A stretch of 64,000 nt of DNA, from NCBI GenBank assembly GCA_003344405.1, contig NOWV01000019.1, positions 787,071-851,070 on the forward strand, in the 5' to 3' direction. Below are positions 63,167-64,000 of the stretch, one piece after another. Source of the DNA: Trichoplax sp. H2 (taxonomy: Eukaryota; Placozoa; Uniplacotomia; Trichoplacea). Position 1 is the first letter of the stretch. The number at the start of each line of letters is the position of its first letter. Below the pieces are notes generated by a model. The model was not told the origin of the DNA. It worked only from the letters and a program-made list of their open reading frames with translations, and searched no databases. A program made the translations under genes and the position numbers.

Positions 63167-64000
63167 TTTTCGCTATTTTACTAATGATTTTGCAGGTGAA
63201 TAATAGTACAACTCGAAACTAAATCTACTTCTACATTTGGTAATTGAAGGAAAATTAATGATTAGAATTTTCGAAATCAGTGTTAATAATACAACAGAAC
63301 GTTTGTTTAATAAATATCTGTATACTGATGATCATCATGTAATACCAGATTTATTTGCTAAATGTGAACCAGCACCTTAAATACGTGATTGCAATAATAA
63401 ATTTAATCAATGTATAGAGTGCATCCAACTGGAGAAGATATGGAGGCATTCAGTATCTGACATCAAACCGGAAAATAATAAATGCTGATTTTTTAGGTGG
63501 CGTATTGATATATATGAGGTTCGTAACACTGCTTGAGTCAAGTGATAAATCTCGTATAGCGTGCAACATAATTTAAGGTTTAATAGGAAAACTGTAACGT
63601 AACAGGATAAGGTAGATTTATAGTTAAAATAAATCTGTAAGCATAAATCAGTGTATGTAATCGTAAGGTAAGACCGTATGAGTACAGAATGAAGGTAGAA
63701 TGTAAGAGAAGGATTAACGTAAAATTATATCAATCTTAAAAATTACCCAGAAGAACTACAAAAACTGTTCACATAATAACAAGCATTCGTTTCAATAGTA
63801 ACAAATGAAGCATGCTTGTCCATGAGTTACACGTGTGAAATTACATTTTAGGTGAACATAAAATGTCTGCAATTGTGTACAACAAGCGTAATAGTACATA
63901 TATGCAATAGATGCTTAATACATACTAACAAATCTAAATATATAATAGTTACCTACTATACTATCATATGCAATAAGTATATCTAGGTGTTCGAAAAAGT
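63167..64000. other. Window end, no assigned gene
   Basis: Short open segments occur at 63207-63380 (57 codons) and in another frame at about 63381-63500 (Cys-rich), but neither has a complete gene structure. The rest looks non-coding. Confidence 0.5.

Overview
The window is AT-rich animal nuclear DNA. It carries five genes that can be read with confidence, all split by GT-AG introns. Two are paired-class homeobox genes with animal-specific features: an OAR tail in one, an N-terminal octapeptide-like motif in the other, and in both an intron between homeodomain residues 46 and 47. Small introns in the housekeeping genes, the ancestral-looking homeobox pair and the base composition suggest an early-branching animal, most likely a placozoan. 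That taxonomic call is an inference. Four 20-N blocks show this is a scaffold with unresolved joins.

Layout: 1-20595 holds no gene I can support. It contains a GC-richer hairpin island near 5.6 kb, a 36-bp inverted repeat around a poly-C tract and gap at 17.8 kb, and palindromic GTAC-type repeat arrays from 19.6 kb. 20596-23695 (+) is a complete 12-exon lysosomal beta-hexosaminidase gene. 23696-35953 is non-coding, with a 185-bp near-identical duplication around a gap at 26.4 kb. 35954-41131 (+) is orthopedia (Otp), two exons. 41132-53870 is non-coding and holds three copies of a 25-bp palindromic motif. 53871-56453 (+) is homeobrain (Hbn), three exons. 58041-60395 (-) is a complete 10-exon RAD51C recombinase gene. 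61536-62595 (+) is a four-exon FUN14-domain (FUNDC) mitochondrial outer-membrane protein gene. RAD51C and FUNDC are divergent and share a 1.1-kb intergenic region with a GTAC array, two perfect CRE sites and an ACGCGT palindrome. 62957-63500 has short unassigned open segments that may be exons of another gene.

Main points: Otp and Hbn lie 12.7 kb apart in the same orientation. They are two of the three members of the Hbn-Rx-Otp (HRO) cluster known from cnidarians and protostomes, and no Rx homeobox is visible here. Self-complementary GTAC-rich arrays occur just 5' of the housekeeping genes and form no array near the homeobox genes, which makes them candidates for a lineage-specific promoter-associated repeat. 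Exon boundaries were worked out by hand from reading-frame phase, splice sites and recalled family alignments. No database search was run.
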